Origin: DATHRK01 sp035513295
GTDB taxonomy: Bacteria > Gemmatimonadota > Gemmatimonadetes > Longimicrobiales > RSA9
DNA length: 20,057 nucleotides
Direction: 5' to 3'
NCBI GenBank assembly: GCA_035513295.1
Contig: DATKCH010000118.1
Location: 1 to 20,057 of the forward strand
The notes under the pieces: model-generated
Database searches by the model: none
Told to the model about the DNA's origin: nothing
What the model saw: the letters and a program-made list of their open reading frames with translations, nothing else
In this document: in pieces, positions 14,358 to 20,057 of the stretch
Numbering within the stretch: position 1 is the stretch's first letter
Layout: every line of letters begins with the position of its first letter
Translations under genes and position numbers: made by a program

Positions 14358-15545
14358 TCAGCTCCCGTCGGCGCTGCGGACCCTGCCGCCCTGAATCCTG
14401 CCGATGGCGACGCTCTTGTCGGGGACGTCGCCGTTCTCATCGAACGCGATCGAGCCCGAGACTCCCTCGAACGCCGGACGGACCGTCCCGATCGAGGCGA
14501 GGTAGTCGCGGATCGCGGACCGGTCGCTCCCGACTTCCTCGATGGCCCTGGCGACCAGCCGCAACGCGTCGTAGGTCTGCGCCGCGAACGCGTCGGGCGG
14601 CGCGCCGTAGCGCTCCTGGTAGGCGGCGACCCACTCCGCCGCCTCTCCGCTCGCGCCATCGGGCAGGAACGGCGCGCTCACGTACACCCCCTCGGTGACC
14701 GGCCCCGCGTTCTCGACGCCCAGCAGCCCCTCCCCTCCGAGGATCGGCCCGGTGAACCCGAGCCGCCGCGCGGCCCGGATTATGGTCGCCGCCTCGTCGG
14801 CGAATCCGGCGATGACGATCGCGTCGGCGTTCCGGGCGATCGCCCTCTCCAGGTAGGGATCGACCCCCGTCGAATCCTGCGTCGTCGAGGACAGGAACGG
14901 GTCGCGCGCGATGATGGCCCCGCCCGCGGCCTCGAACTCCCCCGCGAAGCCTTCAAGGACGCCGCGGCCGTAGGGGTCGTTCGCGTAGAGGACGGCCGCG
15001 CGCCGCCGGGACAGTGGGCCCGCCAGCCAGCGGGCCAGGGCCGGTCCGTGCTCCCGGTCGCTGGGACACACCCGGAACACCCATTCGCCCGAGCGCGTGA
15101 TGTCGGGGCTCGTCGCGGTGGGGGAGACCGCCACCAGCCCCGAGTCGGCGTAGATCGGCGCGGCGTTGAGCATGGCCCCGGACGTGACGTGGCCGACCAC
15201 CGCGGCGACCCACGGGTCGCCGGCGAGCTGGCTCGCGAGCTCGATGGCTCGCTCGGGGTCCGCCGCGTCGTCGTGGATCACCAGCTCCAGGCGCCGGCCC
15301 CCGATCCCGCCCCCGGCGTCCAGCTCGTCTTGGAACATCAGCGCCGCCGCGCGCATGGACTCGCCGTAGATGAGCTGCGTGGGGCCGACGACGCCGATGC
15401 GGATGGGGCCGTCCGTGGATCCCTCGCACGCGGCGAGCGCGAGGATCGCGATCGGGAGCGCCCACGCGCGCCCGAAGGAGCGCGCGCGGGCCTCGGAGGC
15501 GCGCACCGGGGCGGGGTTCGAGGGGAGCCGTTCGAGCCGGGTCAT
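14358..15545 (-). CDS. Leu/Ile/Val-type substrate-binding lipoprotein (ABC transporter)
   Basis: 395 residues. An N-terminal signal ('WALPIAILALAAC') ends in a clear lipobox LAAC with C40 as the lipidated residue. The rest is a type 1 periplasmic-binding protein: 'IRIGVVGPTQLIYGESMRAAALMFQDELDAGGGIGGRRLELVIHDDAADPERAIELASQL' is the LivK/amide-binding start. 'VAAVVGHVTSGAMLNAAPIYADSGLVAVSPTATSPDIT' contains the ligand-binding Ser/Thr region, and 'AAVLYANDPYGRG' and 'TYDALRLVARAIEEVG' follow. It would capture branched-chain amino acids, amides or a related small solute outside the inner membrane. No liv permease or ATPase genes are next to it, so its partners must be elsewhere. It starts 22 bases after the phosphofructokinase stop on the same strand. 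Confidence 0.88.
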   Translation of the reverse strand: MTRLERLPSNPAPVRASEARARSFGRAWALPIAILALAACEGSTDGPIRIGVVGPTQLIYGESMRAAALMFQDELDAGGGIGGRRLELVIHDDAADPERAIELASQLAGDPWVAAVVGHVTSGAMLNAAPIYADSGLVAVSPTATSPDITRSGEWVFRVCPSDREHGPALARWLAGPLSRRRAAVLYANDPYGRGVLEGFAGEFEAAGGAIIARDPFLSSTTQDSTGVDPYLERAIARNADAIVIAGFADEAATIIRAARRLGFTGPILGGEGLLGVENAGPVTEGVYVSAPFLPDGASGEAAEWVAAYQERYGAPPDAFAAQTYDALRLVARAIEEVGSDRSAIRDYLASIGTVRPAFEGVSGSIAFDENGDVPDKSVAIGRIQGGRVRSADGS

Positions 15546-15567
15546 GGAAGTCGCCAATCTGTCGAGT

Positions 15568-16647
15568 TCAATCGCCGAAGGAAATCCCGAGGGCGCGTGC
15601 GGTGCTGACGATGTCGCCGTCCACGGGCACACGCTTCACCTCGCTCACCGCCTCGCTGATCGGGACCGCGCGCACGTCCGGGGGGTCCAGCGCGACCATG
15701 TGCCCGAACCTCCCCTCCGCGACGAGGGTCACCGCCGCCGCGCCGAAGCGCAGCGCGATGAGCCGATCGTAGGCCGTAGGCGTGCCGCCCCGTTGCAGGT
15801 GGCCCAGCGACAGCGAGCGCGTCTCCCGTCCCGTCCTCTCGCCGATGAGGCGCGCCATCGTCTCGGCGATGCCGCCGTACCTGCCGGGCGCGGTCGTCTG
15901 GACCTCCCCCCCGATGGGATGCGCGCCCTCGGCGGCGACGACGATCGCGAACCGCCGCCCGACTGCCCAGCGTTCCTCGATCTTCCGGCACACCAGATCG
16001 ACATCGAACGGAATCTCCGGAATCAGGATGACGTCGGCGGTCGCGCTGACGCCCGCGAACAGCGCGATCCAGCCCGTGTCCCGCCCCATCAACTCCACCA
16101 CCATCACCCGCTCGTGGCTCTCGGCGGTGGAGTGCAGGCGGTCGAGCGCTTCGGTCGCCGTCTGCACGGCCGTGTGAAAGCCGAACGTGACGGACGTCGC
16201 GGCCAGATCGTTGTCGATGGTCTTGGGCACGCCGACGATGGGTACGCCGAGCTCGCACAGTTTCTGGGCGATGCGAAGCGTCCCATCCCCTCCGATGGCG
16301 ATGATGGCGTCGATGCCCAGACGTTTGACGGAGTCGATGAGCTCGGCGGACCGGTCCACGTGTTCCACCGTGCCGTCGGCGCGCTCGACGGGCCAGGAGA
16401 AGGGATTGCCGCGGTTGGTGGTGCCGAGGATCGTTCCACCGAGGTGCGTGATCCCGCGGACGGACTCGCGGTCGAGGCGGGTGATGTCGCCGGAGCCCAG
16501 GAGCCCGTCGAACCCTTTCCGGATTCCGAGCATCTCCCAGTCATGGTTGAGCCCCGCCATGACGGCGGCGCGAATCACCGCATTCAACCCGGGCGCGTCG
16601 CCTCCGCCCGTGGCCAGCGCGACGCGCCTGAGGGTCGACTCGTTCAA
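15568..16647 (-). CDS. pfkA: 6-phosphofructokinase, group III type, probably ATP-dependent
   Basis: Phosphorylates fructose 6-phosphate to fructose 1,6-bisphosphate in glycolysis. 359 residues. 'TGGGDAPGLNAVIR' (13-26) and GGDGT (119-123) bind the nucleotide, PKTIDND (141-147) holds the catalytic aspartate, and MGRDTGW (187-193) contacts the sugar phosphate. Residue G122 is the glycine seen in ATP enzymes, while K142 is the lysine usual in pyrophosphate enzymes. This Gly/Lys pair occurs in group III ATP-dependent members, so ATP is the more likely donor. The start is TTG at 16647 with a GGAG ribosome-binding site about 8 bases before it, and no other in-frame start fits the family N-terminus. 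It lies 70 bases downstream of the selenoprotein gene. Confidence 0.92.
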   Translation of the reverse strand: MNESTLRRVALATGGGDAPGLNAVIRAAVMAGLNHDWEMLGIRKGFDGLLGSGDITRLDRESVRGITHLGGTILGTTNRGNPFSWPVERADGTVEHVDRSAELIDSVKRLGIDAIIAIGGDGTLRIAQKLCELGVPIVGVPKTIDNDLAATSVTFGFHTAVQTATEALDRLHSTAESHERVMVVELMGRDTGWIALFAGVSATADVILIPEIPFDVDLVCRKIEERWAVGRRFAIVVAAEGAHPIGGEVQTTAPGRYGGIAETMARLIGERTGRETRSLSLGHLQRGGTPTAYDRLIALRFGAAAVTLVAEGRFGHMVALDPPDVRAVPISEAVSEVKRVPVDGDIVSTARALGISFGD

Positions 16648-16717
16648 GGCGCTCTCCGGGGAGGGGCCGGCCGCCGGGCCGTGGCTCCCGCCGGGCGCGT
16701 ACGCGCGACGGGGGACC

Positions 16718-16945
16718 TCAGGGCGCCACGGGAAGGCGTCGCTCGATTTCCTCCCAGGTCGCGTGCCTGCCCGTGGCCCGCTTGGAGTAGATCAGCTCGC
16801 CGTCGACCGTGACCTCGAAGACGCCGCCACCGGATGGCACGAGCTCGATCCTCGCGTCGGGCCGAACCTGCCGGATCCTGGCCTCCAGACCGGAAGCTCT
16901 CGGTTCGTAGTTTCAGACCGAACAGTACTCGATGGTGATGTGCAT
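16718..16945 (-). CDS. SelW/Rdx-family selenoprotein with in-frame UGA (Sec11)
   Basis: Reading the minus strand from the ATG at 16945, 75 codons run to a TGA at 16718-16720, with one internal TGA as codon 11 (16913-16915). The product begins MHITIEYCSVU-NYEPRASG, followed by 'LEARIRQVRPDARIELVPSGGGVFEVTVDGELIYSKRATGRHATWEEIERRLP'. This is the thioredoxin-like SelT/SelW/SelH (Rdx) family: a CxxU redox motif (C8, U11) after the first strand, then the 'GGVFEVxVDGELIYSK' strand pair and a final helix. In relatives the U position is Sec or Cys, so U11 is read as selenocysteine. A SECIS-like hairpin follows the UGA. The role is likely thiol redox; the partner is unknown. A TTGACA and an inverted repeat lie just upstream, and an AGG about 8 bases before the ATG is a weak ribosome-binding site. 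If UGA were a stop, only ten residues would be made. Confidence 0.88.
16863..16907 (-). promoter_or_regulatory. Bacterial SECIS-like element after the selenocysteine UGA
   Basis: Fifteen bases after the UGA, within the coding sequence, the minus strand has GCTTCC (16897-16892), loop GGTCT (16891-16887) and GGAGGC (16886-16881). The stem pairs six of six, with one G-U. The loop is the same GGUCU found in the E. coli fdhF SECIS, which is bound by SelB. An outer stem may also form between CGAACC (16907-16902) and GGTTCG (16868-16863). The distance from the UGA to the loop, 21 bases, is in the normal bacterial range. Confidence 0.75.
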
Positions 16946-16957
16946 GGGCGTAGCCTG

Positions 16958-16974
16958 CTTCGCCCGCGGCGAAG
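16958..16974. promoter_or_regulatory. Inverted repeat upstream of the selenoprotein gene, beside a TTGACA
   Basis: CTTCGC and GCGAAG form a perfect six-base inverted repeat with a five-base centre, 12 bases before the selenoprotein ATG. On the minus strand a perfect -35 consensus TTGACA lies directly upstream (16975-16980). No good -10 box follows at 16-18 bases; CAGGCT is the nearest. The repeat could be an operator or a 5' hairpin in the message; it lacks a T run, so it is not a standard terminator of the gene upstream. Confidence 0.35.
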
Positions 16975-17023
16975 TGTCAAACGGCCAGGAGGAAAGGCGA
17001 AGAGGTGCGGGGCGCGCCGGAGC

Positions 17024-17479
17024 TCAGATTTCGGGACGCACGCGGACGTCGACGGCGACGATGGCGCCGGTGCCGGGGTCGAGCTGAAGCGCCGAACAGA
17101 GGACGCGACGGGGCGCGTCCGGCGCCTCCCCCTGCGCCCGCATCTCGACGCGGTAACGGCCGGCGCCCAGGTCCTTCACGAGGGCCTGGTGATAGGGCGA
17201 GACCTGCCACTCCTCGCCGAGGTCCCGCCGCACGACGTCCAGCGCCTCGACGTGGCAGGATCGGGCCGCGGCGACGCGCGCGGGATTGGCGACGTGGTCG
17301 AGCGCGTCGCCGGCGTACAGCCCGTCGAGGACCGCCGCCAGAAGGACGATAGCCGCCGCCACCCCGGCGTACCGCACCGCGCGGCGCCGCTGGACGAGCT
17401 CCCGGCGGCCGCGCGGCTGGCGGCGCTCCTCGTCCGGCGCGTCCACCGGGCGCGGCTGCTGGCGGCGTTCTGGCGTCAT
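17024..17479 (-). CDS. Hypothetical single-pass membrane protein
   Basis: 151 residues from the ATG at 17479. The first 35 residues are very rich in arginine, glutamine and proline, then one hydrophobic helix (about 36-55, 'RYAGVAAAIVLLAAVLDGLY'), then a soluble part of about 95 residues with two cysteines ('ARSCHVEALDVVRRDLGEEWQVSPYHQALVKDLGAGRYRVEMRAQ', 'RRVLCSALQLDPGTGAIVAVDVRVRPEI'). The positively charged N-terminus suggests the C-terminal part faces outward, where the two cysteines might form a disulfide. I do not recognise the family. It lies 78 bases upstream of the selenoprotein gene on the same strand, and diverges from the DUF59 gene. Confidence 0.6.
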   Translation of the reverse strand: MTPERRQQPRPVDAPDEERRQPRGRRELVQRRRAVRYAGVAAAIVLLAAVLDGLYAGDALDHVANPARVAAARSCHVEALDVVRRDLGEEWQVSPYHQALVKDLGAGRYRVEMRAQGEAPDAPRRVLCSALQLDPGTGAIVAVDVRVRPEI

Positions 17480-17513
17480 CGCGATCGTCTACGCGGGGAT
17501 GAGTTCACGGATC

Positions 17514-17522
17514 TGTTAGATT
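17514..17522 (+). promoter_or_regulatory. Extended -10 promoter candidate for the DUF59 gene
   Basis: TGT followed by TAGATT fits an extended -10 element (TGn-TANNNT). It lies 50 bases before the ATG at 17573, giving a leader of about 44 bases, with an AAGAAG ribosome-binding-like sequence near the start. No -35 box is evident, which an extended -10 can tolerate. Confidence 0.35.
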
Positions 17523-17572
17523 GACGGACGCTTCCGCCGTTTCGTCACGGAACCTTCGCAAGAAGAACGCCC

Positions 17573-17869
17573 ATGTTGACCGAGAAAGACATTCGAAAGG
17601 CGCTGCGGACGGTCAAGGACCCCGAGGTCGACCTCGATCTGGTGGTCCTCGGCTTGATCTACGACATAGACATCACCGACGCCCACGTGGGCGTGACGAT
17701 GTCCCTCACATCCCCGATGTGCCCCGTGGCGGGCGAGATCGTCGAACAGGCCAAGGCCGCCGTAGAATCCGTGGAGGGGGTGGAGTCGGCCTCCATCGAC
17801 CTGACCTTCGAGCCGCAGTGGACCGCGGACCGGATCGACCCGCTGATCCGCTCTTCGCTGGGACTGTAG
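17573..17869 (+). CDS. DUF59/MIP18-family iron-sulfur assembly factor
   Basis: 98 residues. The family helps mature iron-sulfur proteins (SufT, PaaD and eukaryotic MIP18 are members). Signature text: 'LRTVKDPEVDLDLVVLGLIYDIDI' (11-34), where the Asp-Pro-Glu turn and the 'LGLIYDI' strand are diagnostic, and 'MSLTSPMCPVAGEIVEQAK' with the conserved reactive cysteine C50. The C-terminus 'ASIDLTFEPQWTADRIDPLIRSSLGL' is also typical. The protein is a single domain and full length. No suf or isc genes are adjacent in the window, so it cannot be assigned to SufT specifically. It ends seven bases from the stop of gyrA on the other strand. Confidence 0.9.
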   Translation: MLTEKDIRKALRTVKDPEVDLDLVVLGLIYDIDITDAHVGVTMSLTSPMCPVAGEIVEQAKAAVESVEGVESASIDLTFEPQWTADRIDPLIRSSLGL

Positions 17870-17876
17870 ACGCCAA

Positions 17877-20057
17877 CTAGGTCGCGTCCAGCTCCAGCTG
17901 GGCCGCCGCCACCTCCGGCCTCGGACCCCGCGTCTCCGCCTCGGGAGCCTCGCCCGTCCCGGCCGCCGCGATAGCCGGGGTCGTCTCCCGAGGTTCGACG
18001 CGGGCCGGTGCCTCCTCCTCCTCCTCCTCCCGTCCGGCGACCCGCGCCACGCTCGCGATGGCGTCGCCTTTCGCCAGCCCGACGAGCGCCCTGCCCTGTG
18101 TGTTGCGTCCCTGGACGGGCACGTCCGCGGCGCCGATGCGAACCGTCTTGCCAGACCTGCAGATCACCATGAACTCGTCGCCTTCGAGCATCTCCTGGGC
18201 CGCGACCAGGGGTCCAGTGCGGTCCGTGACCTGGAGCGTGATCGTGCCCAGGCCGCCGCGCTTCTGGGCGGGATACTCGTCGATGGGCGTGCGTTTGGCG
18301 TGACCCAGTTCGGTCACCGTGCACAGCGTGGCCTGGCGGCGCACGTCCACGCCGCCGACCACGGTGTCCCCGCCCCGCAACTGGATGCCCCGCACTCCCT
18401 GCGCGGCGCGGCCCATGGTGGGCACGTCGGACTCCGGGAAGCGGATCGCGCGCCCCCCGCTCGTCACCAACACCACGTCGTGCGTGCCGTCGCCGAGGGT
18501 CACGTCCAGCAGCTCATCCCCCTCCTTCAGATTGACGGCGTTGATGCCCCCGGCGCGGATGTTCGCGAACTGGTCCAGGGTCGTCCGCTTGACCGTGCCG
18601 CCGCGCGTCAGGAACCCCAGCACCCTGTCCTCTTCGAAGTCCTTCACCGCCAGCAGGCCCGCCACCCGCTCGCCGCCCGGGAGTCCGGCGACCTGCGCGA
18701 TGGCCCGCCCGCGGCTCTGTCGGCCGCCTTCGGGCAGCTCGTGCACGGGCATCGCGTGCGCCTGCCCGGAGCTGGTGAACAGGAGCAGGGTGTCCGTGGT
18801 GCCGGCGATGAATACGCGCTCGAGGAAGTCGTCGTCGAAGCGGTCCATGCCGGCGAGCGCCTTCCCGCTTCCCACGCGGCGCTTGTAGAGGTACAGAGGG
18901 ATGCGCTTGACGTAGCCCTGGTGGGACAGGGTCACTACGACCTCCTCGTCCGCCAGGGCGTCCTCCACGCTCGGCTCCTCATCCTCGGAGAGGATCACGG
19001 TCCGGCGGGCGTCGCCGTACATCTGCACCGCCGCTTCCAGCTCCTCCAGCAGCACCTCGAGCTGGCGGTCTTCGCTGCCCAGGATCGCCTCGAGCTCGCG
19101 CATCGTCCGCTTCAGGTCCCGCAGGCGCTCGTGGAGCTTGTCGGTCTCGAGGCCGGTGAGCCGGGCGAGGCGCATGTCCAGGATCGCTTCGGCCTGGATC
19201 TCGGTCAGCTCGAACCGGTCACGGAGCGCCCCGCTCGCCCCCGCGCGGTCCTCCGACGCCCGGATGATCGCGATCACCTCGTCGATGTTCTCGACCGCGA
19301 TCAGCAGGCCCTCCGCAACGTGTGCCTCGTGCCGCGCGGCCTCCAGGTCGTGGCGGGACCGGCGGCGGATGACCTCCAGGCGGTGATCCCGGTAGTGGCC
19401 GAGCAGCGTCTTGAGGTTCATCTCGCGCGGGACGCCGTGGTCCAGCGCGAGCATGATCGCCCCGAAGGTGGCCTGCAGGTACGTGCCCTTGTAGAGCCGC
19501 TTCAGGACCTGCGCGGCCCTGGCCCCCCGCTTGAGCTCGATGACGAGGCGCATGCCGTCGCGGTCGGACTCGTCGCGCAGGTCCGTGATGTCCTCGATCT
19601 TCTTCGCGCGCACCAGCGTGGCGATCTGCTCGATGATGCGGGACTTGGAGACGCCGTAGGGAATTTCCGTCACCACGAGCTGTTCCTTGCCTCCGCGCAG
19701 CGTCTCCCGCTTGACGCGGGCGCGCATGACGATGCGGCCGCGTCCGGTCGTGTACGCGTCGCGGATGCCATCCTTGCCCACGATGAGGCCGCCGGTGGGG
19801 AAGTCCGGGCCGTGAACCAGCCGGATGAGCTCGTCCACCTCGCAGCCGGGCTGCTCCACCAGGTGGCGGATCGCGCGGCCGACCTCGCGCAAGTTGTGGG
19901 GCGGGATGTTGGTGCTCATGCCGACCGCGATCCCGCTGCTGCCGTTGATCAGCAGGTTCGGCAGCTTCGCCGGCAGCACCGTCGGCTCCGTCAGGCGGTC
20001 GTCGAAGTTCGGCGCGACGTCCACCGTGTCCTTGTCCAGGTCCGCCAGCATCTCCAC
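17877..20057 (-). CDS. gyrA: DNA gyrase subunit A (N-terminus cut by window edge)
   Basis: Breaks and rejoins DNA in the gyrase tetramer with GyrB, introducing negative supercoils. 726 residues are visible, beginning just after the active-site region, with 'MEMLADLDKDTVDVAPNFDD' and then 'LPNLLINGSSGIAVGMSTNIPPHNL'. The catalytic tyrosine and quinolone-resistance region lie beyond the window, so both are untested. The coiled-coil gate segment and 'AILDMRLARLTGLE' are present. The C-terminal domain shows repeated beta-pinwheel blades, with a GyrA-box-like QKRGGLG at 18246-18266, differing from the standard QRRGGKG. This favours GyrA over ParC. The tail is acidic, with a run of six Glu encoded at 18012-18029, as in tails that regulate wrapping. 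The stop is at 17877. Confidence 0.95.
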   Translation of the reverse strand: MEMLADLDKDTVDVAPNFDDRLTEPTVLPAKLPNLLINGSSGIAVGMSTNIPPHNLREVGRAIRHLVEQPGCEVDELIRLVHGPDFPTGGLIVGKDGIRDAYTTGRGRIVMRARVKRETLRGGKEQLVVTEIPYGVSKSRIIEQIATLVRAKKIEDITDLRDESDRDGMRLVIELKRGARAAQVLKRLYKGTYLQATFGAIMLALDHGVPREMNLKTLLGHYRDHRLEVIRRRSRHDLEAARHEAHVAEGLLIAVENIDEVIAIIRASEDRAGASGALRDRFELTEIQAEAILDMRLARLTGLETDKLHERLRDLKRTMRELEAILGSEDRQLEVLLEELEAAVQMYGDARRTVILSEDEEPSVEDALADEEVVVTLSHQGYVKRIPLYLYKRRVGSGKALAGMDRFDDDFLERVFIAGTTDTLLLFTSSGQAHAMPVHELPEGGRQSRGRAIAQVAGLPGGERVAGLLAVKDFEEDRVLGFLTRGGTVKRTTLDQFANIRAGGINAVNLKEGDELLDVTLGDGTHDVVLVTSGGRAIRFPESDVPTMGRAAQGVRGIQLRGGDTVVGGVDVRRQATLCTVTELGHAKRTPIDEYPAQKRGGLGTITLQVTDRTGPLVAAQEMLEGDEFMVICRSGKTVRIGAADVPVQGRNTQGRALVGLAKGDAIASVARVAGREEEEEEAPARVEPRETTPAIAAAGTGEAPEAETRGPRPEVAAAQLELDAT

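Noticed and set aside
16913..16915. Reading the TGA as a nonsense mutation in a Cys-containing pseudogene
   Set aside because: The TGA falls exactly at the Sec/Cys position of the CxxU motif, the rest of the frame is intact, and a SECIS-like hairpin follows. A TGT/TGC to TGA mutation cannot be fully excluded without selB or tRNA-Sec.
16792..16980. A 62-codon minus-strand open frame across the selenoprotein gene
   Set aside because: Its translation is Arg/Ser-rich with no family similarity; it is another frame of the selenoprotein gene.
18012..18029. CTC triplet run as a microsatellite locus
   Set aside because: It simply encodes the six-glutamate stretch of the acidic GyrA tail; noted in the gyrA entry but not a separate element.

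Overview
This is a GC-rich, gene-dense bacterial window with 21 protein-coding genes. No rRNA, tRNA, CRISPR array or insertion sequence was seen. The longest stretch without a gene is about 135 bases (13063-13197). Two genes run off the ends: proC at the left (C-terminus missing) and gyrA at the right (N-terminus missing).

The window looks like two blocks of different origin. Left block, about 1-4694: proC, a zinc-ribbon methyltransferase overlapping a cobalamin-binding-type protein, a NatA/NatB-like ABC exporter pair, and a 7Fe ferredoxin. Three genes here have a TANNNT -10 box only 6-7 bases from the start codon, the signature of leaderless transcripts common in Actinobacteria. Right block, about 4775-20057: a PduO-type cobalamin adenosyltransferase, an S66 LD-carboxypeptidase, two lipoproteins, a large outer-membrane barrel protein, a membrane-anchored helix-turn-helix protein, a class III aminotransferase, a FabL-like enoyl reductase, pterin carbinolamine dehydratase, a CPBP protease, a phosphofructokinase, a small selenoprotein, a DUF59 protein and gyrA. 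The barrel protein implies an outer membrane, and the general look is that of Gemmatimonadota or a similar GC-rich diderm. Base composition also seems higher on the right. The change falls in the gene-free 4695-4774 stretch, so the window may be a chimeric assembly or a transfer boundary.

The most notable item is a short gene at 16718-16945 (minus strand) that ordinary gene calling would miss. It encodes a 75-residue SelW/Rdx-family protein with a Cys-Ser-Val-Sec motif in which an in-frame UGA stands for selenocysteine. The UGA is followed, at a typical bacterial distance, by a perfect hairpin with a GGUCU loop, as in known bacterial SECIS elements. The host of the right block therefore probably decodes UGA as selenocysteine.

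Layout: proC, methyltransferase and cobalamin-binding protein are on the minus strand. The ABC pair is on plus and ends against ferredoxin, with the two stop codons sharing one CTAG. On the right, pduO, LD-carboxypeptidase, a lipoprotein and the barrel protein lie on minus. They diverge at about 9252-9296 from the helix-turn-helix protein and aminotransferase on plus. The enoyl reductase and carbinolamine dehydratase form an overlapping minus-strand pair that converges on the aminotransferase. The protease, a hypothetical protein and an SDR run on plus. Then a membrane protein, the selenoprotein, phosphofructokinase and a Leu/Ile/Val-type binding lipoprotein run on minus. DUF59 (plus) converges on gyrA (minus). 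Most of the genes look like housekeeping or envelope functions; I see no defence island, prophage or biosynthetic cluster.
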